64,000 bases of DNA, taken from the NCBI RefSeq assembly GCF_002252155.1, contig NZ_NEFD01000001.1, forward strand, positions 310,001-374,000, given 5' to 3'. Within the stretch, counting starts at the first letter, position 1. Each line of letters begins with the position of its first letter. A model generated the notes under the pieces. That model ran no database searches. It was not told the origin of the DNA and was given only the letters and a program-made list of their open reading frames with translations. Below, in pieces: positions 29,435 to 38,539 of the stretch. The translations under genes and the position numbers were made by a program. Source of the DNA: Wohlfahrtiimonas sp. G9077. Lineage in GTDB: Bacteria; Pseudomonadota; Gammaproteobacteria; Cardiobacteriales; Wohlfahrtiimonadaceae.

Positions 29435-30415
29435 ATGAATCTAGACATTGGTTCTCCGTTTTTATACACCGTTTTTGCCATTGCCGTTTTAATCATGATC
29501 GCCGTTGATATGTTGGCATTGAAACAAACGGGCGATCACAAAGTGAGCACAAAAGAGGCGCTCATCTGGACGCTCATTTGGATCACCGTTGCCCTACTCT
29601 TTAATGGCTGGCTCTATTGGTATTTGGCCCATGGCGATTTCCCGGGGCTCACAGCCGCTGAGCAACAAACCCAAGCCACAGAAGCTGCGGTGGATTTTCT
29701 CACCGGTTACGTGCTTGAAAAATCACTCTCCATTGACAATATTTTCGTCTTTTTATTGATTTTCAGCTTCTTTAAAATTCCGGCAAAATTCCAGCGCCGC
29801 GTTTTGGTGTACGGCATCTTTGCCGCCATTGCCCTACGCGTTTTGATGGTGCTTGTGGGTTCTGCCCTCATTTCTCAATTTGAGTGGATTTTGTATGTCT
29901 TTGGTGCATTTTTGGTGTACACAGGCTTTACAATGTTCAAAAAGCACGATGAAGAAGAAAACCTCAATGACAAATGGCTCATTCGCACTGTGAAAAATAA
30001 GTTCCGCTTCACGGATCGATTAGATGCAGAACATTTTTTCACTATAGAAAATGGTTTACGTTATGGCACGCCGCTATTATTAGCGCTCATTGTCATCACC
30101 ATTTCTGACATTATTTTTGCAGTGGATTCTGTCCCTGCCATCTTTGCCATCACCAAAGATCCCTTCATTGTGATGACTTCTAACGTATTTGCGATTTTAG
30201 GATTGCGCGCCATGTACTTTTTATTGGCAGACATGGCCGATCGTTTCCATTTCCTCCAATATGGTTTAGCCACCATTCTCATCTTCATTGGTGGAAAAAT
30301 GTTACTGCTTGCTTTAGACATTCACATCCCCACGTGGATTTCTCTCTCGGTGGTTCTACTGATTTTAGTGGGCTCTGTCGTCATCTCACTGAAGCGCAAA
30401 CCTAAAGCATCTTAA
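29435..30415 (+). CDS. alx: TerC/Alx-family membrane protein
   Basis: A 326-residue inner-membrane protein with about nine segments. It matches E. coli Alx, linked to manganese export and pH response, in LTGYVLEKSLSIDNIFVFL, RRVLVYGIFAAIALR, SQFEWILYVFGAFL, DRLDAEHFFT, SDIIFAVDSVPAIFA and TSNVFAILGLRAMYFLL; the acidic residues of these blocks are all present. In E. coli alx is preceded by a manganese/pH-sensing riboswitch; here only 15 bases separate it from gshA, leaving no room for one. It ends in a terminator. Confidence 0.9.
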   Translation: MNLDIGSPFLYTVFAIAVLIMIAVDMLALKQTGDHKVSTKEALIWTLIWITVALLFNGWLYWYLAHGDFPGLTAAEQQTQATEAAVDFLTGYVLEKSLSIDNIFVFLLIFSFFKIPAKFQRRVLVYGIFAAIALRVLMVLVGSALISQFEWILYVFGAFLVYTGFTMFKKHDEEENLNDKWLIRTVKNKFRFTDRLDAEHFFTIENGLRYGTPLLLALIVITISDIIFAVDSVPAIFAITKDPFIVMTSNVFAILGLRAMYFLLADMADRFHFLQYGLATILIFIGGKMLLLALDIHIPTWISLSVVLLILVGSVVISLKRKPKAS

Positions 30416-30421
30416 TCAACG

Positions 30422-30452
30422 AGCCTCACTATGATTCATAGCGGGGCTTTTT
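30422..30452 (+). terminator. Terminator after alx
   Basis: AGCCTCACTATG (30422-30433) pairs with CATAGCGGGGCT (30437-30448) with one mismatch and one G-T pair around ATT, followed by Ts. Confidence 0.75.
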
Positions 30453-30488
30453 AAATTCGCATTTGTCACAATTTTAGGAGACTTTTTC

Positions 30489-31802
30489 ATGTTAGAGCGA
30501 ATCTTTAAACTTCGTGAGCATAAAACCAATGTTCAAACCGAAGTCTTAGGAGGGATGACGACATTCTTAGCAATGTCCTACATCATTTTTGTCAATCCGA
30601 TCATCTTATCTAAAACCGGTATGGACATGGGCTCTGTATTTGTGGCCACTTGTGTTGCCGCGGCCATCGGTACTTTCATCATGGCATTTTTAGCCAACTA
30701 TCCAATTGCTGTGGCGCCCGGCATGGGCCTAAACGCCTTCTTTGCGTTTACAATTGTTGCAAACATGGGCTTTACCTGGCAACAAGCATTGGGTGGCGTA
30801 TTTGTCTCCGGTGTCATCTTCTTAATCCTCACAGCCACAGGGCTGCGCTCCTGGATCATTGAAGGGATTCCGGCCTCTTTGCGTGCATCTGTTGCCGCGG
30901 GCATTGGCCTTTTCTTAGCCTTCATCGGTTTACAATCTGCCCAAGTGGTGGTGGATGATCCTGCCACATTGGTTAAATTAGGTTCGCTTTCTAATCCCAC
31001 CGTTTTATTCTGTGTGCTGGGATTTTTAGTGATCGCAGTGTTAGATGCGTTAAAAGTGAAAGGTGCCATTTTGATCGGGATTTTAGTGATCTCCGCTTTA
31101 AGCATTTTCACAGGCAATACGCACTTTGCCGGCATTGTCTCCATGCCGCCTTCCATCGCCCCAACCTTCTTTCAAATCGATTTTTCTAAAGTGTTAGAAG
31201 CAGGCTTCCTACAAGTGATTTTAACCCTTGTCTTGGTTGAACTTTTTGATGCCACCGGCGTATTAATTGGCGTGGCCAAACGTGCAAAAATTTTAGATGA
31301 CACATCACCTGAAAACAAAAAACGTTTTTCACGCGCACTCTTTGCAGACAGCACCTCCATTTTAGCCGGCAGTATGCTCGGCACAAGCTCTGTGACCGCG
31401 TATGTAGAAAGCGCATCTGGCGTACAAGCCGGCGGACGCACAGGTTTAACAAGTGCAACCGTTGCTGTGCTTTTCTTAGTGGCGCTCTTTTTCTCGCCAT
31501 TATTAACAGCGGTGCCAGCCTATGCCACAGCGCCTGCCTTGATCTATTTAGCCTGTTTAATGCTTCGTGAATTGACAGAAGTGAACTGGGATGATTTAAC
31601 CGATGCCATTCCCGCGGCATTGATGGCATTTACCATGGCATTTACTTATTCAATTGCCAACGGTTTTGCCTTTGCATTCATCAGCTACGTGGTGCTTAAA
31701 GTGTGTACCGGTAAATTCCGTCAAGTACACCCTGCCACTTACATCATTGCAGCACTCTTCTTAGTAAAATTCATTTTATACAGCATGGAAACTGCTGCAT
31801 AA
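30489..31802 (+). CDS. NCS2-family purine permease (AzgA/AdeP-like)
   Basis: A 437-residue uptake carrier for purine bases of the AzgA-like branch (adenine, hypoxanthine, guanine). Visible motifs are MTTFLAMSYIIFVNP, VAPGMGLNAFFAF, LVLVELFDATGVLIG and TSSVTAYVESASGVQAGGRT, the conserved substrate-site segments of this branch. About 12 membrane segments. TTAGGAG precedes the ATG; terminators on both sides show a monocistronic unit. Which purine is preferred cannot be told from sequence. Confidence 0.88.
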   Translation: MLERIFKLREHKTNVQTEVLGGMTTFLAMSYIIFVNPIILSKTGMDMGSVFVATCVAAAIGTFIMAFLANYPIAVAPGMGLNAFFAFTIVANMGFTWQQALGGVFVSGVIFLILTATGLRSWIIEGIPASLRASVAAGIGLFLAFIGLQSAQVVVDDPATLVKLGSLSNPTVLFCVLGFLVIAVLDALKVKGAILIGILVISALSIFTGNTHFAGIVSMPPSIAPTFFQIDFSKVLEAGFLQVILTLVLVELFDATGVLIGVAKRAKILDDTSPENKKRFSRALFADSTSILAGSMLGTSSVTAYVESASGVQAGGRTGLTSATVAVLFLVALFFSPLLTAVPAYATAPALIYLACLMLRELTEVNWDDLTDAIPAALMAFTMAFTYSIANGFAFAFISYVVLKVCTGKFRQVHPATYIIAALFLVKFILYSMETAA

Positions 31803-31828
31803 ATCGTGATCTCATTTTATGAAAAATA

Positions 31829-31861
31829 ATCCCATTTAGACCAATCTAGATGGGATTTTTT
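31829..31861 (+). terminator. Terminator after the purine permease gene
   Basis: ATCCCATTTAGA (31829-31840) pairs with TCTAGATGGGAT (31845-31856) around CCAA, with one G-T pair, followed by six Ts. Confidence 0.9.
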
Positions 31862-31953
31862 CATCTTTACATATTTTTGACAATTTTCAGCAATCTTTTG
31901 CAACACTTGACGTACACTAAGGGATTCACTTCATTTCAATTTTAAGGTCATTC

Positions 31954-32964
31954 ATGATTCGTTTTCTTGCCGCGCTATCCCTGACTGTTTTGACATTGCC
32001 GATGGCTTTAAGTGAACCTCGGCCCATTTTAGTGGAAGTGGCACAAACACAAATCATCCCAAAGGTTGAATACATCAATGCCATTGGCACGCTGTTGCCC
32101 TATGAGCGCGTCATCATTCGCCCAGAAATGTCCGGCAAAATTACGGATGTGGCGGTCAAGGAAGGTGCACATGTCACTGATCAAGCGGTGCTCTTTCGCT
32201 TTGATGATCGCCAAGCCGCCGCACAATATAAAAATGCCACCGCAAATTTCATGAATGCCAAACAGAATGTGAAACGTTTAGAAGCCTCAAAAGGCAGCGC
32301 CAGCGCCCAACAATTAGATGCCGCTAAAACAGCCGCCTTACAAGCAGAAGCTGATTTAGAGATGGCCGAAGTGGCACTTGATCGCACGGTAATTAAAGCG
32401 CCCTTTCCTGGCAAAATTGGCTTAATCAACCACTTTGCAGGTAGCTATGTCCAAGCCGGCAGCGATTTGACCACCATCGTGAACACCGAAAAACTCAAAC
32501 TTGAGTTTAACTTACCGGAACGTTTAGCCCATACTGTGCGCCTCAATCAACCTTTGCAATTTTCAGTGGACAATTTTCCGAAAAAGACCTTCACCGCAGA
32601 AATCTACGCCTTAAGCCCTGAAATTGAGCAAGCCGGACGTTCCCTAACGGTGCGCGCGATCTATGACAATCAAGATGATGCATTATTGCCCGGCATGTTC
32701 TCGCGCATCTTCCTTGAAATTCCTTTAGGTTACCAAGTCATCATGGTGCCAGAAGAAGCTGTATTTTCCGCAGAAGGCAAACAATATGTGTATACCGTCG
32801 TGCCACAAGGTGAGCAGAAGATTGCCAAACTCACAGAAGTCATCTTAGGCGATCGTTCAAGCTATGCCATTGAAGTCTTGCATGGGTTACAAAAAGATGA
32901 TGTGGTGGTCAAAGTTGGTCAAGCAAAATTGCGTGATGGGGCGGTGATTCATGAAGCTTTCTGA
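31954..32964 (+). CDS. RND efflux periplasmic adaptor subunit
   Basis: A 336-residue membrane-fusion protein linking an inner-membrane RND pump to an outer-membrane channel. It starts with a signal peptide (FLAALSLTVLTLPMALS), has the lipoyl-like halves (EYINAIGTLLPYERVIIRPEMSG, and RTVIKAPFPGKIGLINHF), a short alpha-hairpin between them (about residues 95-135), the beta-barrel and a membrane-proximal end. No lipobox cysteine is present, so it is not a lipoprotein. It overlaps the pump gene by 14 bases. Substrates are unknown. Confidence 0.88.
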   Translation: MIRFLAALSLTVLTLPMALSEPRPILVEVAQTQIIPKVEYINAIGTLLPYERVIIRPEMSGKITDVAVKEGAHVTDQAVLFRFDDRQAAAQYKNATANFMNAKQNVKRLEASKGSASAQQLDAAKTAALQAEADLEMAEVALDRTVIKAPFPGKIGLINHFAGSYVQAGSDLTTIVNTEKLKLEFNLPERLAHTVRLNQPLQFSVDNFPKKTFTAEIYALSPEIEQAGRSLTVRAIYDNQDDALLPGMFSRIFLEIPLGYQVIMVPEEAVFSAEGKQYVYTVVPQGEQKIAKLTEVILGDRSSYAIEVLHGLQKDDVVVKVGQAKLRDGAVIHEAF

Positions 32965-35900
32965 TCTTTCGATTCGCCGCCCTGTTTTTGCGATCGTTCT
33001 CAATATCCTGATCATTTTACTTGGGATCGTCGGTTTAAGCCGCATGAGCATTCGCGAGTACCCGAACATTGATCAACCGGTCATTAGCGTGCGCACCATG
33101 TACAGCGGCGCAAATCCTGAGATCATCGAAACCCAAGTCACCAAACCCATTGAAGATGCTTTAACCAGCATCGATGGCATTGATTACTTAAGCTCCATGT
33201 CGCGCCGCGGGATGTCCTTTGTGAACATCACGTTTAATCCAAATAAAAACATCGAGGAAGCGGCCAATGATGTGCGGGATCGCATCTCTCGCGCCAAACG
33301 CCAATTGCCCGATGATGTGGATGAACCCCTCATCAATAAAAGTGATTCCGATGCTGATCCCGTGATGATTTTAACCCTCACCAGTGACCGACTCTCTTCA
33401 ATTGAACTCACGCAGCTCATTGAAAATAACATTCAGCCGCAAGTTGAGCTCCTAGAAGGCATCTCCATGCTTGAGTTGTGGGGCGCGCGTGATCCTGTCA
33501 TGCGCATTTGGTTGGACACCGAAAAAATGGCGGCTTTTGACATTGAAATTGCCGACATTGAATCAGCGCTTCGCAAACAAAATGTGGAAATTCCCGCAGG
33601 CACCATCAAAAGCAATGCCCGTGAGTTGGCCATTGTGGCACAGACAGATTTAAACACCGTCGATGAGTTTGGCAACATCATCATCAAAACCACAGAGCAC
33701 AATCACAATCAGCACATTGTGCGCCTGAAAGATTTGGCGAATGTGGAGCTTGGCGGCGTTGAGGAGACTTCTCGCCCGCGCATGAATGGCAAGCGCGGCG
33801 TTGGCATCGCCATCATCAAGCAATCGACGGCCAATCCGCTGACCATTTCAGAGAGCATCCGCAATATTTTGCCCGCGCTGCGTGCATCCTTGCCCGATGA
33901 CACCACACTTGAGATCAGCTCGGATAACTCCATTTTCATCCAAAAATCCCTACAATCGGTCTATGCCACCATTGTTGAAGCACTGATTTTTGTGGGCATC
34001 ATTATTTTCTTCTTTCTACAAAGTGCCCGTGCCACATTGATTCCAATGGTCACAGTGCCGATTGCCTTAATTGGTACGCTTTTTGCCATGTATTTGCTGG
34101 GTTACTCCATCAACACCTTAACGATGCTCGCTTTTGTCTTGGCCATCGGCCTTGTGGTGGACGATGCCATTGTGATGCTTGAAAACATCCATCGCCACAT
34201 TGAAGCGGGCTTATCACCATTAGCAGCCGCTTTTAAAGGCTCAAAAGAGATTGGGTTGGCCATCATCGCTATGACCATCACGCTCGCGGCTGTCTTTTTA
34301 CCATTGACCTTCACAGCAGGCCGCATCGGGCAATTATTTGTAGAGTTTGCCGTCACACTGTCCATTGCCGTCATCATTTCAGGCTTTACGGCACTCACAT
34401 TGTCCCCCATGATGTGCGCACGATTATTGCCGGAAAAATCCGCAGAGAAAAAAGGGCGCATCTTTCGCCTCATTGAATCGGGATTAGATGGCATCACGCG
34501 CGGTTATACTGCCCTATTGACTCGACTGTTACCCAAGCGATTGTTGATCGGAATCATTATGTTGATCACCTTAATTGGCAGCTATGGCCTTCATCAAATT
34601 TTACCAAAAATGCTCGCACCGATCGAAGATCGTGGTTTTATTCGCATCACAGCCATTGCACCTGAAGGCGCGACGGTGGATTTTATTGATCGCTACTTAA
34701 CAGACATTGAGGATCATCTATTAACAACGCTGCCTGAATCGGTGATCTTTGTTGTATCCGGCGTTGCGGCCGGTGGCATTGGCAATGTGATGCTGCAAGA
34801 TTGGGATGCGCGCTCAGAGTCACAAATGAGCATTGTCCAGCGCCTCAATCAATCCTTTCGCAATATTGCCTTAGGTTTACGGGTCTTTGCAAGCAATCCG
34901 CAATCTTTGGGGCAAGATGGCCGCTCAAAAGCGGTGGAAGTTGTCGTGCGTTCAACAGAGAGCTTTGCAACCCTTGATCAACACATGACCAAAATCATGG
35001 CCAAACTCAATCAAGACAATCGTTTGGTGACGCCTGATCACAATCTTCGCCTCAATACGCCGCAATTAGAAGTGGATGTGGACCGCGAGAAATTAGCGCT
35101 CCTTGGGATCGATGTCAATGCCGTTGGGCGCGCCTTAGAAACGGCACTGGGCGGGCGCAAAGTGACGCGTTTTAAAGAAGGATCCGAGCAATATGATGTC
35201 TTGGTGCAAGTTGAGCCCACACAGCGCAATGCACCAAATCAATTAAAAAACATCTATGTGCGCTCAAACAAAAATCAAATGATTCCCTTATCAAACTTCG
35301 TCACCATTCGTGAAACTGTGGCACCACAAAATTTAAATCACTTCAATAAATTAAGGGCGGTGACGATCTCTGCGGATTTGGCAGAAAATGTCTCCCAAGG
35401 CGAAGGCATTGCTGCAGTTGAAGCGGCCATTCATGATGTCATGCCAGATGCATTATTGGATTACACCGGTAGCGCCAGAGAGTTTAAACACTCAGGCAAC
35501 ACCATGACAACTGTGTTTCTCTTGGCGATTGTCTTCATTTATTTGGTGTTAGCGGCGCAATTTGAATCATGGGTGGATCCTTTCATTATTTTATTATCTG
35601 TGCCTTTAGCCGCACTAGGCGCCCTGCTTGCGCTATATTTTACGGGCAATGGCATCAACATTTACAGCCAAATTGGGTTGGTGACGCTCGTTGGTCTCAT
35701 CACCAAACATGGGATCTTACTGGTGGCCTTTGCCAATCAATTACAAGATCAAGGAATTGAGCGCCGCTTGGCCATGATTGAATCAGCAAAACTGCGCCTT
35801 CGACCCATTTTAATGACCACCGGTGCAATGGTACTCGGTTCATTGCCTTTAGCCCTCGCACATGGCGCAGGCGCTGAATCACGCGCCACCATCGGCTGGG

Positions 35901-36007
35901 TGATTGTGGGTGGCTTGGCCCTTGGAACTCTGCTGACGCTCTTTGTGGTGCCAAGCTTATATTTAATGTTCAGTCGTCATCATCGACGCTTAGGACGGCA
36001 CACATAA
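32951..36007 (+). CDS. RND multidrug efflux permease
   Basis: A 1018-residue HAE1-type proton-driven pump with the two-fold repeat of six membrane segments plus large periplasmic loops. Typical are the N-terminus LSIRRPVFAIVLNILIILLG, GLVVDDAIVMLENIHRH with the paired Asp of the proton relay in TM4, the TITLAAVFLPLTF block, and GLITKHGILLVAFANQLQ in the second half. No outer-membrane factor gene is adjacent, so a TolC-type channel from elsewhere is needed. Its last 28 bases overlap the end of the convergent methyltransferase gene. Confidence 0.92.
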   Translation: MKLSDLSIRRPVFAIVLNILIILLGIVGLSRMSIREYPNIDQPVISVRTMYSGANPEIIETQVTKPIEDALTSIDGIDYLSSMSRRGMSFVNITFNPNKNIEEAANDVRDRISRAKRQLPDDVDEPLINKSDSDADPVMILTLTSDRLSSIELTQLIENNIQPQVELLEGISMLELWGARDPVMRIWLDTEKMAAFDIEIADIESALRKQNVEIPAGTIKSNARELAIVAQTDLNTVDEFGNIIIKTTEHNHNQHIVRLKDLANVELGGVEETSRPRMNGKRGVGIAIIKQSTANPLTISESIRNILPALRASLPDDTTLEISSDNSIFIQKSLQSVYATIVEALIFVGIIIFFFLQSARATLIPMVTVPIALIGTLFAMYLLGYSINTLTMLAFVLAIGLVVDDAIVMLENIHRHIEAGLSPLAAAFKGSKEIGLAIIAMTITLAAVFLPLTFTAGRIGQLFVEFAVTLSIAVIISGFTALTLSPMMCARLLPEKSAEKKGRIFRLIESGLDGITRGYTALLTRLLPKRLLIGIIMLITLIGSYGLHQILPKMLAPIEDRGFIRITAIAPEGATVDFIDRYLTDIEDHLLTTLPESVIFVVSGVAAGGIGNVMLQDWDARSESQMSIVQRLNQSFRNIALGLRVFASNPQSLGQDGRSKAVEVVVRSTESFATLDQHMTKIMAKLNQDNRLVTPDHNLRLNTPQLEVDVDREKLALLGIDVNAVGRALETALGGRKVTRFKEGSEQYDVLVQVEPTQRNAPNQLKNIYVRSNKNQMIPLSNFVTIRETVAPQNLNHFNKLRAVTISADLAENVSQGEGIAAVEAAIHDVMPDALLDYTGSAREFKHSGNTMTTVFLLAIVFIYLVLAAQFESWVDPFIILLSVPLAALGALLALYFTGNGINIYSQIGLVTLVGLITKHGILLVAFANQLQDQGIERRLAMIESAKLRLRPILMTTGAMVLGSLPLALAHGAGAESRATIGWVIVGGLALGTLLTLFVVPSLYLMFSRHHRRLGRHT

Positions 36008-36534
36008 ACAAATGCTGGTGGGAAATTTTTTACCACAAATTGCTTCTCCCAATCAAAATAACGGGAGAGCAGTTTTTCCATGCGATTGGTATATTGAAAC
36101 AGAATAAAGGTGCCTTGTGTCTCTTCTAAAATTTGTGCTGTCACCTTTAAAATACGCAGTGAAATGCGCAGCGGCAAAGATAAAAATGGTAAGCATGAAA
36201 AGATAATGTCAAAAGGTTGATCTAGGGTTTCAGCAGAAACTTTACAGATTTTTAGGCGCGGATCATGAATTTCATCCAACGATTCAAAGAAAATCGAATT
36301 GATCTCATAAGCATACAGAGCTGCATCTTGCCCCATTGCACGCAAAATGTGGTGCGTCAAAACGCCATCGCCAGCCCCAAGCTCTGCCACCAATAGTGAA
36401 GGCATGTGCCAATTGACTTGATGCACCATCGCTTCACACAATGCCGGTGAAGAAGGCATCAACGTGCCCACACTTCTTGGGGAATGAATGAAACTATTAA
36501 TATAATTGAGATGCTTTTTAAAGCGCGCAGACAT
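35980..36534 (-). CDS. SAM-dependent methyltransferase (phospholipid N-methyltransferase-like)
   Basis: A 184-residue class I methyltransferase. The SAM-binding motif I is VAELGAGDGVLT near residue 48, with an acidic residue ending strand 2 (YAYEINSIF). The N-terminus FIHSPRSVGTLMPSSPALCEAM is characteristic of the PmtA/KsgA-like group that includes phosphatidylethanolamine N-methyltransferases, so a lipid substrate is likely but not proven. Motif IV is FSCLPFLSLPL. It overlaps the convergent RND pump gene by 28 bases and lies downstream of the SlyB-like gene's terminator. Confidence 0.75.
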   Translation of the reverse strand: MSARFKKHLNYINSFIHSPRSVGTLMPSSPALCEAMVHQVNWHMPSLLVAELGAGDGVLTHHILRAMGQDAALYAYEINSIFFESLDEIHDPRLKICKVSAETLDQPFDIIFSCLPFLSLPLRISLRILKVTAQILEETQGTFILFQYTNRMEKLLSRYFDWEKQFVVKNFPPAFVYVCRPKRR

Positions 36535-36564
36535 TTGACCGTCCTTTATTTTATGATCTACAAC

Positions 36565-36587
36565 AAAAAAGCACGCAAGGCGTGCTT
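36565..36587 (-). terminator. Terminator after the SlyB-like lipoprotein gene
   Basis: AAGCACGC and GCGTGCTT (36569-36576, 36580-36587) pair around three bases; on the minus strand the stem runs into six Ts. Confidence 0.82.
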
Positions 36588-36603
36588 ATCACATGAGTGC
36601 CCA

Positions 36604-37071
36604 TTAAATGGGGTTAACGCGGCTTGTACCTTCACGCGTTGTGGTGATGGATACGCGTTGACCCGCATAAAATTGCGTGCCATCCGCCGCTTGCACATAG
36701 GCACGCGTGGTGTGTGTGCCATCTAAGGTCACTAAAATTTCAACGCCTTGGGATTTGGTCATACCTTCTTCAGCAGCCGCACCGGCTAACACACCCACTG
36801 CAGCACCTGCAATTGTTGCCAATGCCTTCCCGCGACCGCCTCCAATAGAATTTGCTGCCACGCCGCCCAATGCACCACCTGTCACGGCACCCAATCCTGT
36901 TTTTGTGCCTTCAATTTTCACAGGACGCGTGCTCACCACTGTACCAATTTGTACCGCTTGCGCTTGACGTGCTTCAGAACGGGAATAGCTATCCCCTGAT
37001 AATGATGAGGCACAACCTGTCACAAAGACGGAAGCCACCATTAACACCAATGCTTTTTGACGTAAGTTCAT
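36604..37071 (-). CDS. SlyB/Pcp-like glycine-zipper outer-membrane lipoprotein
   Basis: A 155-residue lipoprotein. The signal peptide ends in the lipobox VTGC with Cys20 as the lipid-bearing residue. The middle (about residues 60-105) is a glycine-zipper membrane hairpin (GLGAVTGGALGGVAAN, AGAAVGVLAGAAAEEG), and the C-terminus is a small beta domain (VEILVTLDG, FYAGQRVSITTT). This is the SlyB/Pcp layout, linked to outer-membrane stability. The start at 37071 is preferred to 37092 because AAGGATACATT precedes it and the signal peptide is then complete. Confidence 0.85.
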   Translation of the reverse strand: MNLRQKALVLMVASVFVTGCASSLSGDSYSRSEARQAQAVQIGTVVSTRPVKIEGTKTGLGAVTGGALGGVAANSIGGGRGKALATIAGAAVGVLAGAAAEEGMTKSQGVEILVTLDGTHTTRAYVQAADGTQFYAGQRVSITTTREGTSRVNPI

Positions 37072-37168
37072 AATGTATCCTTTGACTATCATTCAAATCC
37101 AATCATGGCTATAGTTTAATGCATAAACCGTGAGAATGCGCGTTTGATTCCATTAAAAATGTTTAAGA

Positions 37169-38458
37169 TTACGGCGTACAGGCAATTTCTTGAGAAGATT
37201 CAAAGACCTCTCGATCAAATTCACCTTGTGAATGGGCAATGATGATGCTCGCATAAATGTTGCCCATCACATTAACGATGACGCGCGTGATGGCATAAAA
37301 ACAATCTAAACTGAAGAAAATGAGCGCCGCTTCCTTCGGCAAGCCCACCAAATCAAAGAGCATCAGTAAAGAGACCAAAGCACCGCCAAGCACGCCAGGA
37401 TTGCCAAGAGAAGCAATCGTTGCATAGATGCCAAGCATCACATAAAAGCTCAACGTCATCTCCAAATTCGCGCAATGGGCCACCGCAATCACAATGATGA
37501 TATTGGTGATGGGCCCGCCATTGGTATTGAGGGAATTGCCAAGGGGTAAGACAAAATTGGTCACTTGTTTACTGACGCCCAAATGGCGGCTGCTGTCCAT
37601 TGCCAATGGCAAAGACAATGCTGTTGACGTGATGCTGCCCGCAAAGATCATCACGCGGGCAGATTTTTTAAATAAAATGGCTGGGCTTAAACGATAACGC
37701 ACACAAATAAAGAGCGTATAGAGCAGAAAAAAGAGCACATTTAATGTGGTGATGTACACAAGCACCATTCCAAGGGTTTTTAAGGTGCCAAGCCCATGAA
37801 TCACAATGGTGGAAGAGACAATGCCAAACACAGCAATCGGTGCCACCTTCATGATCAATGCGATCATTTTTAACACCACGCTTCTAAATGCTAAGGTGAC
37901 ATTTAAAAGATCCGCCACATTTGGCGTCACATCACGCAATAGATTGATGCATGCACCGAACAAACACGAAAAAACAATGATCTGTAAAATCGACGGCTGC
38001 GTAAAAGCAGTAAACACATTATTGGGGAAAAATCCCAACACAATCTCTTGAATGGTTAATGAGGCTATGTGCGATGCTTTCACAGCTTTGACCACTTCAA
38101 CATCAAACTGAAATGGCAACACGGTGCTGATCACGATCGCAAATGTGGCCGACAGCGCTGTTGCCATTAAAAACAACCACAATGTTTTCATCCCTAAGCG
38201 CTTAAACTCCTCTAAATGCACAGAGGAAACCGACATCACCACAGAGCCAAAAATCAAAAACGGCACACACATGTACATCAAATTCATGAAGATCTGCCCT
38301 AACATGTGCAAATATCCGGCGGACTGCAATACGCACTCTGTCCATCGTGGCGAGGTGTTCTTGAGGCTCACAAGCCCCACGCCAATGATGATGCCGAGCA
38401 CTAAACCCAACAATATTTTGCCAGATGCCGTGGTTAAAAACCGTCTAAATTTACACAT
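37169..38458 (-). CDS. DAACS-family dicarboxylate/amino acid symporter, atypical
   Basis: A 429-residue cation-coupled carrier of the GltP/DctA fold: about eight segments, a serine-rich hairpin (AGSITSTALSLP, residues 273-284), the TM7 signature at 311-315 and TM8 at about 383-400. The TM7 motif reads NTNGG where family members have NMDGT, so the ion-binding Asp is Asn313. In TM8 the substrate-amine Asp is Ala389 and the last sodium-site Asp is Asn400, while Arg392 and Asn396 are kept. This argues against a normal sodium-glutamate carrier and for a dicarboxylate or other substrate. It follows ppnN on the same strand after 81 bases. Confidence 0.82.
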   Translation of the reverse strand: MCKFRRFLTTASGKILLGLVLGIIIGVGLVSLKNTSPRWTECVLQSAGYLHMLGQIFMNLMYMCVPFLIFGSVVMSVSSVHLEEFKRLGMKTLWLFLMATALSATFAIVISTVLPFQFDVEVVKAVKASHIASLTIQEIVLGFFPNNVFTAFTQPSILQIIVFSCLFGACINLLRDVTPNVADLLNVTLAFRSVVLKMIALIMKVAPIAVFGIVSSTIVIHGLGTLKTLGMVLVYITTLNVLFFLLYTLFICVRYRLSPAILFKKSARVMIFAGSITSTALSLPLAMDSSRHLGVSKQVTNFVLPLGNSLNTNGGPITNIIIVIAVAHCANLEMTLSFYVMLGIYATIASLGNPGVLGGALVSLLMLFDLVGLPKEAALIFFSLDCFYAITRVIVNVMGNIYASIIIAHSQGEFDREVFESSQEIACTP

Positions 38459-38539
38459 GATTACAGCCTTTGTTCTTTTTTATCAACATTGTGTGTTCAA
38501 AGGTGGCGGCGCTTTTGGCGCTCTGTCACTTTTTTTCAG

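Noticed and set aside
38459-38539. Terminator between ppnN and the DAACS symporter gene
   Set aside because: The GGCGC-TTTT-GGCGC element is a direct, not an inverted, repeat, so no stable stem forms.
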